Below, piece by piece: positions 53,698 to 60,508 of a stretch of DNA of 64,000 bases. Every line of letters begins with the position of its first letter. The stretch's first letter is position 1. This DNA comes from Verrucomicrobiaceae bacterium. Lineage in GTDB: Bacteria; Verrucomicrobiota; Verrucomicrobiia; Verrucomicrobiales; Verrucomicrobiaceae. Location of the stretch: NCBI GenBank assembly GCA_016795465.1, contig JAEUHK010000126.1, forward strand, positions 124,001-188,000, in the 5' to 3' direction. The position numbers and the translations under genes are program-made. The notes under the pieces are model-generated. The model was given only the letters and a program-made list of their open reading frames with translations. It made no database searches and had not been told where the DNA came from.

Positions 53698-53910
53698 TTG
53701 AGCTCAAACACACCGCTCTTTGAGGTCAACGTCCACCTTCTTTGAGGTCGAGGAGACCACTCTTTGAGCTCAAACACACCGCTCTTTGAGGTCAAAGAGA
53801 CCCTTCTTTGAGCTCAAACACACCCTTCTTTAAGGTCAAAGATACCCTTCTTTGAGCTCAAAGAGTCCTTTCCAGACCTCAAAGATCGCGTTCCAGACCC
53901 CCAAAACGCC
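53698..53910. repeat. 22-bp tandem repeat array, about nine to ten copies
   Basis: The TTGAG motif recurs at 53698, 53720, 53742, 53764, 53786, 53808, 53830 (as TTAAG) and 53852, exactly 22 bases apart. Two decayed copies follow. Units alternate between TTTGAGCTCAAA, a 12-base palindrome, and TTTGAGGTCAAA/C. No gene overlaps it. Confidence 0.88.
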
Positions 53911-54017
53911 TCAAACAGGGCGAAATCGACCCGTGGGAGCCTCCGGCTCGCAAGAAGGCGAAGCGTCCCGGCACCCCGGAAGGTCGGGAACGTCAGGACG
54001 GATTGGGAATGGGCACT

Positions 54018-54330
54018 CCTGAGACTCCGGCACGCGAATTCCCTTTGGGTTTCAGCGTCCCCGAGACTCCGGCACGCCCATTCCCTTTGGGTTTCAGCAC
54101 TCCCGAGACTCCGGCACGCCAATTCCTTTTGGGTTTCGACGCTCCCGAGACTCCTGCATGCCAATTCGCTTTGGGTTTCAGCGTTCCCGAGACTCCAGCA
54201 CGCCAATTCCCTTTGGTTTCAGCGCTCCCGAGACTCCGGCATGCCGATTCCCTTTGGGCTTCACCGCTCCCGAGCCTCTGGCATGCCACTTCCCTTTGGG
54301 TTTCAGGGTTCCTGAGACTCTGGCAGGTCA
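54018..54330. repeat. 42-bp tandem repeat array, about 7.5 copies
   Basis: The anchor C(C/T)GAG lies at 54018, 54060, 54102, 54144, 54186, 54227, 54269 and 54311, that is 42 bases apart with one 41-base unit. The core contains GAGACTCCGGCACGCC and CCCTTTGGGTTTCAGC. Either strand is open for part of the array, but the 41-base unit breaks the plus-strand frame and no start with a ribosome-binding site is seen. Confidence 0.88.
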
Positions 54331-54398
54331 AGACGCATTGGAGGCGGGCACGCACCTTTTAGCTGTCACTACGGCGAGTCGAACTCTCCTCCAAGCTG

Positions 54399-55073
54399 CT
54401 AGCCACGAACCTCGTTCGTTTTCAGGTCGCTAAAGTCAAAGTTCAGTTCTGAAGTCAGCTTGTCGATTTCGCTTGTGGCGAAATCTTGGCACGTCCGATA
54501 CAAAGCTTCGACTCTATGTTGAATTGCAGGCCGTGCATCGTCGGACCACTTGATAAAGCGAGCGAAACCCTTTCGGAACTTAACCACTCTCTTAACAGAC
54601 TCAGCGAGGAAGTGGCGCTTTTGACGTTCATCCTGCCAAACTAGAGTCCAGTAGTCGCAGGTTTTGCAACCTTTGGGGCAACGAGTGCCATCATGGGCTA
54701 AAAACGATTCCCATCCGGTTGATGCAAGGGTTAGGGTTTGTTTTTGATCGTCACGTCTCTTTTCGTTATTACATCGACGGCAAGAAACCGCGACATTGCC
54801 AGGAACATGTAGACCAACCCGAAAACGGTTCATTCCATCAAGGTGCTCCACTGCAGCTCTGTCTTGTTCGAGGTCTCGATTGCAATAGACACAGCGATGC
54901 CCAAAGACATTTACGACGGCTCTCAAATAGTCGGGGCTGGATACCTGCACCCCTCCTGCGACCGACACACGGCGACTAATCTCATGCAGAAACATGCTAA
55001 CCAGTTTGTTTGCCACATCTGATTTGGCACGACCTGTGGCAGTCTTCAGAGCTTTGGCGGAGTCAAAACTCAT
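54399..55073 (-). CDS. HNH endonuclease-like protein
   Basis: This is 224 residues from the ATG at 55073, which has an AAGGAGGTG Shine-Dalgarno seven bases away and an ATGA overlap with the upstream XRE gene's stop. The HNH core has a zinc-binding pair CVYCN (Cys61/Cys64), EHLDGMNR (His77), PGNVAVSC (Asn93) and a second pair CRRCNNEKRRD (Cys98/Cys101). A further Cys pair follows (RCPKGCKTCDYW). It resembles HNH nucleases of restriction or defence loci, but no methyltransferase gene adjoins. Its region is visibly more AT-rich than the rest of the window, which suggests transfer. Confidence 0.8.
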   Translation of the reverse strand: MSFDSAKALKTATGRAKSDVANKLVSMFLHEISRRVSVAGGVQVSSPDYLRAVVNVFGHRCVYCNRDLEQDRAAVEHLDGMNRFRVGLHVPGNVAVSCRRCNNEKRRDDQKQTLTLASTGWESFLAHDGTRCPKGCKTCDYWTLVWQDERQKRHFLAESVKRVVKFRKGFARFIKWSDDARPAIQHRVEALYRTCQDFATSEIDKLTSELNFDFSDLKTNEVRG

Positions 55074-55363
55074 CGGGAGCCACCTCCTTGTTTCGTCGGA
55101 CCTCCTGCGGCCTGCAACCCAAGGAGCCATCGAACGTCTACCTTCAGAACCTCGGCGAGGGTCCCAATCTCAAAATCAAAGACACATCGCTGACCGTTTT
55201 CGATCTTGGTGATAGCGACTCTGTCGAGCAGCAATTGTTTGGTGGCAAGCCGACCAGACAACTGATCTTGCGTCAACGGAGGATCGAACGCCAAGCGAGC
55301 TTTTCTCACTTTTGGACCAACGACGTTTTTGGGGCCTGCCTCGCTAGGTTTGGGGCTTCTCAT
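55070..55363 (-). CDS. XRE-family HTH regulator of the HNH gene
   Basis: This is 97 residues from the ATG at 55363 (MRSPKPSEAG). The open frame reaches 55450 but would overlap the divergent promoter palindromes. The Cro/CI-type HTH covers about 17-82: VRKARLAFDPPLTQDQLSGR, VAITKIENGQRCVFDFEIGT, LAEVLKVDVRWLLGL. Its stop overlaps the start of the HNH gene. A small XRE protein translated into a nuclease gene, with palindromes just upstream, resembles the controller (C) proteins of restriction-modification systems. That function is inferred. Confidence 0.8.
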   Translation of the reverse strand: MRSPKPSEAGPKNVVGPKVRKARLAFDPPLTQDQLSGRLATKQLLLDRVAITKIENGQRCVFDFEIGTLAEVLKVDVRWLLGLQAAGGPTKQGGGSR

Positions 55364-55397
55364 TGCCGCCCTGATAGCAAAAAGAGTTGGCAAACGT

Positions 55398-55425
55398 GTT
55401 CTTAACGAGAACATTCGTTCGAATG
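55398..55425. promoter_or_regulatory. Two abutting palindromes in the XRE/zinc-protein divergent promoter
   Basis: GTTCT-TAACG-AGAAC (55398-55412) and CATTCG-TT-CGAATG (55412-55425) are perfect inverted repeats sharing one base. The second includes the ATG at 55423. They lie 35 bases upstream of the XRE start at 55363 and are candidate operators for that regulator. Confidence 0.55.
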
Positions 55426-55746
55426 AAGAACGCAGTTTATCCGAAACCACTGACCCGTTTGCACATTCAGAAGAACAAAGCTCTGGTTGATCGAATCATC
55501 GAGCGGGACCGACGCCGATGCAGGATGTGTGGAGGTGATGAAAGCGACGTCTGTCCCTATCGGCGCTGTCGAGTCACGCTTACTGCCGGACTAGCGTGGC
55601 CAACTCAAGGACGGGGTGGACCAAAAGGGTCGATGTTGATTACGCTTTGTTCGACGTGCTCTCTTGGCCTGAAGGCTTTGGCGAGGCATCCAATTCCTGC
55701 ACAAAAGAGATGCCGAATCGCATCTTACCTCGTTCGTAAGGTTTGA
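55423..55746 (+). CDS. Small Cys-rich HNH-like zinc protein
   Basis: This is 107 residues from the ATG at 55423. It carries two Cys pairs in HNH-like spacing, RRCRMCGGDE (about 33-36) and ITLCSTCSLG (about 76-79), plus CPYRRC between them. The His and Asn of a true HNH motif are not evident, so it may be an inactive or structural relative. It diverges from the XRE/HNH pair. Its 3' end overlaps the truncated XRE frame at 55640-55924 on the other strand by about 107 bases, so one of the two may not be expressed. Confidence 0.55.
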   Translation: MKNAVYPKPLTRLHIQKNKALVDRIIERDRRRCRMCGGDESDVCPYRRCRVTLTAGLAWPTQGRGGPKGSMLITLCSTCSLGLKALARHPIPAQKRCRIASYLVRKV

Positions 55747-55924
55747 CTGGGGCTGACACACTGTCTGCGTTTGAAAAGCAGTTCCTTTTGCATCTCTCAA
55801 CGAGTCCAATGTAGGTCGGGTGAACTTCTGCGCGTTCTGCCAACTCTTCCTGGCTCAAGCCCAATTCGTCGCGTCTACGTCGCACGACGTTGCCAAAAGC
55901 GTGGGAGATTGGAGTGGAAGGCAT
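55640..55924 (-). CDS. Truncated XRE-family HTH protein
   Basis: This is 94 residues. The first 46 give a good start of a Cro/CI HTH (FGNVVRRRRDELGLSQEELA, ERAEVHPTYIGLVERCKRN). The usual continuation (helices 4-5, PTLDT-like) is absent, and an unrelated Ser/Lys-rich tail follows. The conserved ERGKRN-type turn reads ERCKRN, right before the break. This looks like a 3'-truncated or recombined gene rather than a working regulator. It overlaps the convergent zinc-protein gene. Confidence 0.5.
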   Translation of the reverse strand: MPSTPISHAFGNVVRRRRDELGLSQEELAERAEVHPTYIGLVERCKRNCFSNADSVSAPVKPYERGKMRFGISFVQELDASPKPSGQESTSNKA

Positions 55925-56340
55925 GCAACCATCCTCATCTAGAGCACCTAGACTTTTCCACAGACAATAGTCTTGGCTGGGCGGTGTCGAATGATGCCTC
56001 AGCGCTCAACACAGAACTTCTAAGTTCCTTGCCATCGGCCCCCGCCATTGCCTAAAGCACCAGTGGCATGGTTCCTTCCATGTATCCTGATGGGCCGGGT
56101 CGCTCCTTACCGGCTCGTCAAGACCCGCTTGAATGTGGGAAGTAGGCAGCGTGAACAACGCGCTGTCTCTACGCCCTACGCTCTTTGCCCTCGGCTGTTC
56201 GGGTTTCCGTGTGTTCCGTGTCTTTGTGGTTGTTCTTTTAGAACACGAATGAGGAGCCGAATGGGAACGAATGGCCGCGAATGGATGCGTGCCCACCTCT
56301 CACCTCTGACGTCTCACTTCTCACGGCTTGAGCCGCACCT
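55925..56340. other. Intergenic region between the accessory patch and the acyltransferase
   Basis: These 416 bases hold no supported gene. Around 56204-56232 there is a run of TTCCGTG-like units (TTCCGTGTGTTCCGTGTCTT), and near 56262-56282 a set of GAATGG/CGAATGG units. Both resemble the short-unit repeats of neighbouring spacers. Confidence 0.5.
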
Positions 56341-57426
56341 TCACCTCGCCGCAAAGCGCTTCTTCAGCTTCGCGCAGGGCCTTTCGATGGCTTCGTGCAT
56401 GAGCCAGGCGAGGAGCAGGGAGAGCACGAAGGCCGTCACGCCTTGGGCGAGCTTGGAGATCGGTGTGTGGGTCTTCAGCAGGGCGAGGACGAGGGAGTGG
56501 ACGAGGTAGAAGGCATAGGAGAGGACGCCGACCTTGCGGACCCAGGGCCAGTTGAGGAAGCGGAAGGGCAGCCAATCGGGATGGCGGATAACGGCGATGA
56601 AGACGGGGACGAGGGCGAGGCCTTGAACCGTGTAGCGCCAGGTCTCGCGGAAGGCGACGTCGCGCAGGACGAAGCTGCCAAGCAGCACGACGAGGCTGAG
56701 GGGCAGCAGAACGAAGAGCAGGAGGCGACGTGGCAGGCCGCCGGGATCGAGAGCGGGATTTTGCCAGACGGCGAGGGCGCAGCCGAAGAGCAGGCCGTCG
56801 AAGCGGGTGTCCGTGCCATGGCAGGTGCGTGGATGATGGCTGCTGCCGTTGTGGAGGTCGATCACCTGCCAGTGATGCACCAGCAGCATCCGCCATACGA
56901 GCACGAGCCCGGCGAAGCTCATGAGGACGATGAATTGATGCCTGCGATCCGGCAGAAGCTTTCTCAGCCCGAGGTAGAGCAGCGGGAAGAGCAAATAGAA
57001 ATGCTCCTCCACCGCGAGCGACCACATGACCTCCGTGCCCGCCGGCTGAAGGCCGCCGTTGATCTCCCACACATTCGAGAGGAAGCCCGCCTGCGCCGCC
57101 ATGGCCGCCCAACTGAAGCCGCCCTCCACCCAGCCCTGCGCCGCCAGCAGCGTGATGACCGCCAGCACCAAGTAGAACGGCGGAAAGATGCGCAGGGCGC
57201 GTCGCAGGTAGAAATCCCGCAGGTTCACCCCGCCCGTGCGTTCGCATTCCATGCGCATCAGCGTGGTGATGAGGTAGCCGCTGAGGAAAAAGAACACCGT
57301 CACTCCAAACAACCCCGGCACAACATGCGACAGCCCGGCGTGACTCAGGAACACGATGAGGATCGCGACCGCTCGCAAGCCATCGAGGGAAGGGATCTTG
57401 AAAAGACTGGGAGACTTGGAGACCAT
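56341..57426 (-). CDS. Acyltransferase family 3 membrane protein (polysaccharide O-acylation)
   Basis: This 361-residue integral membrane protein has about ten helices. It starts IPSLDGLRAVAILIVFLSHA (catalytic His in FLSHAG). FFFLSGYLITTLM and the conserved FYLRRALRIFPPFYLVL (Arg pair) follow, the hallmarks of acyltransferase_3/OafA enzymes that O-acetylate surface sugars. The start is odd. The ATG at 57424-57426 and the first codons (MVSKSPSLFK) lie in a GGAGACT-type heptad repeat that continues into the spacer. Downstream starts would cut the first helix. It is the last gene of the minus-strand cluster that includes the GT4 at 57746. Confidence 0.88.
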   Translation of the reverse strand: MVSKSPSLFKIPSLDGLRAVAILIVFLSHAGLSHVVPGLFGVTVFFFLSGYLITTLMRMECERTGGVNLRDFYLRRALRIFPPFYLVLAVITLLAAQGWVEGGFSWAAMAAQAGFLSNVWEINGGLQPAGTEVMWSLAVEEHFYLLFPLLYLGLRKLLPDRRHQFIVLMSFAGLVLVWRMLLVHHWQVIDLHNGSSHHPRTCHGTDTRFDGLLFGCALAVWQNPALDPGGLPRRLLLFVLLPLSLVVLLGSFVLRDVAFRETWRYTVQGLALVPVFIAVIRHPDWLPFRFLNWPWVRKVGVLSYAFYLVHSLVLALLKTHTPISKLAQGVTAFVLSLLLAWLMHEAIERPCAKLKKRFAAR

Positions 57427-57606
57427 GAGACTGGGAGACTGGGAGACTGGGAGACTGGGAGATGTGAGATGTGAGATGTGAGATGTGAGATGTGAGATGT
57501 GAGATGTGAGATGTGGAGTGGTGGAGTGGTGGAGTGGTGGAGTGATGGAGTGGTGGGGAAGTTGTTGGTTCGTTGTTCTCGGTTCTCGGTTCTCGGTTCT
57601 CGGTTT
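57405..57606. repeat. Composite of four short-unit repeat families
   Basis: GGAGACT heptads (about 57405-57459, running into the acyltransferase start), GTGAGAT heptads (57464-57513), TGGTGGAG octads (57513-57556) and TTCTCGG heptads (57577-57606) are stacked end to end. They fill most of the 319-base spacer 57427-57745. The rest is TC/GA-rich (for example GACTGACTTCACTGACC) with no gene. Confidence 0.85.
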
Positions 57607-57745
57607 GGGGCGCTGGGGTTCTGACCTCTGCGGCTCTGTGGTTCTGAAGCTCTGACCTGACTGACTTCACTGACCCGACTGACGTCTCACTTCTCACTTC
57701 TAACGACTGACCTCTGACTCTCCGCTCTCTGCCCTTCGCTCTCCG

Positions 57746-59068
57746 CTACGGGCCTCCCATCGGCGTGCCCCAATCGGGTTTGGTGGCGCGGTGGTGGAGG
57801 AGCCAGTGATAGACTTCGACGATCTGTTTGGCCTTGGCGGGCCAGGTGTAGTGGGTGCGGACGTGGTCCTGGGCGCGGCGGCCGGTTTCGGCGAGGCTTT
57901 GGCGCTGGGTTTGGACGTGGAGGAGGAGGTCTCGCAGGCGCGTGATGATGTCGTCACGCGTGGTCATGGGCAGGACGAAGCCGGTGCCGGGCGGGACGAG
58001 CTCGGGCGGGCCGCCGTGATCGAGCACGACGGGCGGCACGCCGAGCGCCATGGCTTCCAAAACGGCCCCGCCGCCGAACTCGCGGATGCTGGGGAAGACA
58101 AACAGATCGCTCTCCCGCAGTCGGGGGCCGAGCTTGGCATGATCGATCCAGCCCTCCATGCGCACGGAGGCGGTGAGGCCGAGCGATTCGATCAGCGACT
58201 GCAAGCGACCGCGCTCCGGGCCATCGCCAATGATGTCGAGCGTGGCACCACCGGCCTTCAGCAAAGGCGCGGCGGCTTCGAGCAGCATGTCCACACCCTT
58301 CAGCGCGACGAGTCGCCCGACGAAGGAAAGGCGCAGCGGCTGCTCGGGATTCAAATCGGGAGCGTCACGCGGCGTGAGAGGGAACTTGGCGAGATCGACC
58401 GCGTTCTCGGGGATGAAGACGCAGCGGTCGCGCACGTTTTCCGGCATCTCCCGCAGGGTGGTGCGTGAGGCGGTGAGGATGGCGCTGGCGCATTCACGCG
58501 TGGCTTGGATGCCGGGTGTGAGTTTGTAAAGCGCCCGCAGCTTGCCCGCGGCATCGCGTTCATTGCGGCGCAGCTCGTCGAAGCCCTTCGGCCATGGCAC
58601 GCCGCCATTGAGAGGACCGAGCGCGAAGGGCACGCCGATCTTCTTGAGCTTCGGAGCGATCCAACTCGGCGTGGTAGGCGAGAGCGGCAGGATGCGGTGG
58701 ACGAGATCAAACTCGCCCGCTTTGAAGCGCGGCTCGAACTCGCGCCACAGCGCCCGCTCGAAGAAGGGATAGACGAGATTTGAAAGCAGGGCGTAGAGGC
58801 TCCAACTGAAGTTGCCCTTGCCGCTGAGCTTGTTGGTGAGGCTCCACGAGAGGTGCTGGAGGCGGCGGTTGTTGATGGCGGTGAAGTCTTTTCCTTCAAC
58901 GAGGCCGGCTTTGATGAAGTCGTCGCGATTGCGCCATTCGGTGACGATGTGCGCATCGGTCTCCGCGGCGATGGCCTGCACGCAGGACCAGCCGACGAGC
59001 GCGGCGCTGGTGAGCGCGGGATTCGCCGCCTCGGCGATGAGGAGCGGGCGGATGCGTTTCGTGCTCAT
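57746..59068 (-). CDS. Family 4 glycosyltransferase
   Basis: This 440-residue protein has the GT-B layout. The N-terminal half has the early RPLLIAEAANPALTSAALVG and the acceptor-side LPLSPTTPSWIAPKLKKIGV. The C-terminal half has the donor-binding domain: LRLSFVGRLVALKGVDMLLE, LDIIGDGPERGRLQSLIESL and the EX7E motif EFGGGAVLEAMALGVPPVVL. It probably transfers a sugar from a nucleotide donor onto the lipid-linked exopolysaccharide unit at the cytoplasmic face. Its ATG shares one base with the stop of the Wza-like gene upstream (TGATG), so translation is coupled. Confidence 0.9.
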   Translation of the reverse strand: MSTKRIRPLLIAEAANPALTSAALVGWSCVQAIAAETDAHIVTEWRNRDDFIKAGLVEGKDFTAINNRRLQHLSWSLTNKLSGKGNFSWSLYALLSNLVYPFFERALWREFEPRFKAGEFDLVHRILPLSPTTPSWIAPKLKKIGVPFALGPLNGGVPWPKGFDELRRNERDAAGKLRALYKLTPGIQATRECASAILTASRTTLREMPENVRDRCVFIPENAVDLAKFPLTPRDAPDLNPEQPLRLSFVGRLVALKGVDMLLEAAAPLLKAGGATLDIIGDGPERGRLQSLIESLGLTASVRMEGWIDHAKLGPRLRESDLFVFPSIREFGGGAVLEAMALGVPPVVLDHGGPPELVPPGTGFVLPMTTRDDIITRLRDLLLHVQTQRQSLAETGRRAQDHVRTHYTWPAKAKQIVEVYHWLLHHRATKPDWGTPMGGP

Positions 59069-60138
59069 CAGTTGCTTCCTCCGCCGATGTTGACGTTCAA
59101 GCCGATGCTCTGCGCATTCGGTGCGCCCGCGTGACTGCCCTCCGTGGCGGCGACGAGGCGCACGAAGGTGTTCACGGCTTCTTTGGCGAGATTGATGGGT
59201 GAGATGGTGCCGGCACCGGGCACGAAGACGATGTCGCCAGGCTCGAGCGGGAAGTTGCCTGCCTTGCCGGTCATGACATCGAGCGCATTCACGGTGGCGA
59301 TCTTTGGCTCGGTGAGCGAGCCGCGGATGATGGAGACGTTTCGCAGGTCCGCGTCCGGCCGGATGCCAAGGCCGCGACCGAGCGCGGACATGAGATTCAT
59401 ATCGCTCATGAAGCCGATGGGCCGCGGCTCCATGACGGCACCGAGCACATAGACCTCGTTCGTGAGGGCGGAGGGCAGATAGACATAGTCATCGGGCTCG
59501 AGGTAGATGTTTTGCGTCATGTCGCCCAGGCGCACGAGTTTCTCGAAATCGACGGGCAGCATCTGGCCGCGGCGGATGAGGAAGCTGTGCTTCAAATCCG
59601 CCAGCTCCTCGGTGGTGCCGGTGAAGCGGGAGGTGAAGAGCCCGCCGGCCTGCGAGATGGCATCGAGCACGCGCATGGGCTGCTTCAGCGGGTAGATGCC
59701 GGGGGCATTGAGCCGGCCAAGCACCCACACCCGCTGGCTGACGGCGTCCCGCAACGTGACGGCGACCTGCGGCTGCTTGTAATACTTCGCGAGCTGCGTC
59801 TCGAGCTCGGTCTGCACCTGCTGCGTGGTCTTTCCCGCGACGTCGATGCCGGGAAGGAGGTCGTAGTAGATCTTCGAATCGGGCGTGACAAAGGTGTCGG
59901 TGCGGGTGCCGGTCTCGCCGAGGATCTCGATCTCCAGTTTATCACCCGGGCCGAGCGTGTAGGCCTTGTTGGGCTGCTGCAGGCAGGAGGGATCGAGCGG
60001 TGGGCTGGGGGAGATCGTGAAGGCCGGCGAGGCCGCGACGGTGTGAGGCTTTCCACGCGGATCAAACAGCGGTCCTTTGAAAAGCGAGCACGAGGAAAGC
60101 AGGAGGAGCGGAAGCAAGGCACATGGTTTCATGAACAT
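59068..60138 (-). CDS. Wza-type polysaccharide export lipoprotein
   Basis: This 356-residue protein has a lipobox LLLLSSC (Cys17) after a short signal. An alternative start two codons later (MKPCALLP) is equal. The Poly_export domain follows (YTLGPGDKLEIEILGETGTR, SKIYYDLLPGIDVAGKTTQQ), then two SLBB-like domains (RVWVLGRLNAPGIYPLKQPM, EVYVLGAVMEPRPIGFMSDM) and a C-terminal helix region. It forms the outer-membrane export channel for polysaccharide. It resembles the C-terminal half of the fused gene at 61281, including DMTQNIYLEPDDYVYLPSA versus DMTQNVPIEPGDYLYFPSA, so the two are paralogues. Confidence 0.9.
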   Translation of the reverse strand: MFMKPCALLPLLLLSSCSLFKGPLFDPRGKPHTVAASPAFTISPSPPLDPSCLQQPNKAYTLGPGDKLEIEILGETGTRTDTFVTPDSKIYYDLLPGIDVAGKTTQQVQTELETQLAKYYKQPQVAVTLRDAVSQRVWVLGRLNAPGIYPLKQPMRVLDAISQAGGLFTSRFTGTTEELADLKHSFLIRRGQMLPVDFEKLVRLGDMTQNIYLEPDDYVYLPSALTNEVYVLGAVMEPRPIGFMSDMNLMSALGRGLGIRPDADLRNVSIIRGSLTEPKIATVNALDVMTGKAGNFPLEPGDIVFVPGAGTISPINLAKEAVNTFVRLVAATEGSHAGAPNAQSIGLNVNIGGGSN

Positions 60139-60199
60139 GAGAAAACCATGGTGCAGGGAGGCGAGTGAACAATCCCCGCAGGTGAGGGAGGAGAAGGGA

Positions 60200-60262
60200 A
60201 TGACGAATGAGGAATGGCGAATGACGAATGCGGAAGAGGAGTGGTGGAGTGGTGGGGTAATG
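60200..60262. repeat. Degenerate TGACGAA heptads followed by TGGTGGAG octads
   Basis: Units read TGACGAA, TGAGGAA, TGGCGAA, TGACGAA, TGCGGAA, then TGGTGGAG twice. The same two families occur at 53121-53170 and 57513-57556. Confidence 0.75.
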
Positions 60263-60323
60263 GGCGGTGGTTTCGTCCTCGTCCTCCTACTCGAACTCGT
60301 CCTCGATCGCGTCGGCGGAGCGG

Positions 60324-60502
60324 GATAGACGATAGAGCTGTCGCTGGCTGAGGGAGCCTATCGTCTATCGTTTATTGTCTATTCCCGTGAGGCACCGGGG
60401 CAGCTTCGGCGGGAAAAGATAGACGATAGAAAATAGACGATAACGCTGTCGCGGATCGAGGGTGCCTATCGTCTATCGGCTATTGTCTATCGTCTATGCC
60501 CG
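60324..60502. repeat. Two direct copies of a stem-loop cassette with ATAGACGATAG arms
   Basis: Each cassette has GATAGACGATAG, a core starting GCTGTCGC and ending GAGGG(A/T)GCC, then CTATCGTCTATC and more TATTGTCTAT-type text. Copy 1 is 60324-60388 and copy 2 is 60418-60502, with an extra ATAGACG unit. The arms are exact reverse complements. The unit in the arms is again seven bases. Confidence 0.8.
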
Positions 60503-60508
60503 CAGGGC

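Larger units (their letters stand above)
53009..54398. other. 1.39-kb gene desert made of several repeat types
   Basis: No open frame here looks like a gene. The stretch holds GATGAGA heptads (53003-53051), three copies of a GCGGACA-hairpin repeat (about 53053-53403) and TGACGAA heptads (53121-53170). It also holds small perfect hairpins (53178-53197, 53282-53295, 53315-53328), a 22-bp array (53698-53910) and a 42-bp array (54018-54330). The open frames through the 42-bp array exist only because its unit is a multiple of three, and unit 5 has a one-base deletion. Confidence 0.8.
60139..60508. other. Intergenic region with heptad repeats and twin stem-loop cassettes
   Basis: These 370 bases hold no gene. 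Degenerate TGACGAA heptads and TGGTGGAG octads lie at 60200-60262, a TCGTCCTC-type run near 60275-60308, and two ATAGACG cassettes at 60324-60388 and 60418-60502. The cassettes follow the 3' end of the regulator at 60509 and may act as its terminators or mRNA end structures. Confidence 0.65.

Noticed and set aside
53698-54330. Possible CRISPR array
   Set aside because: Units are contiguous (22 and 42 bases) with no unique spacers, and no cas genes are nearby.
53814-54362. Open frames through the 42-bp array (both strands)
   Set aside because: They follow from a unit length divisible by three. A 41-base unit breaks the plus-strand frame, and no start signal or homologous protein is evident. 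Kept only as a possibility in the findings.
55070-55924. Complete restriction-modification system
   Set aside because: There is a controller-like XRE protein and an HNH protein, but no methyltransferase gene in the window, so only a partial or different defence cassette can be claimed.
56395-57474. 359-residue plus-strand frame opposite the acyltransferase, and the 458-residue minus-strand frame 56321-57697
   Set aside because: The acyltransferase frame has conserved membrane and catalytic motifs. The others are low-complexity shadows, and the longer one reads through the short-unit repeats.
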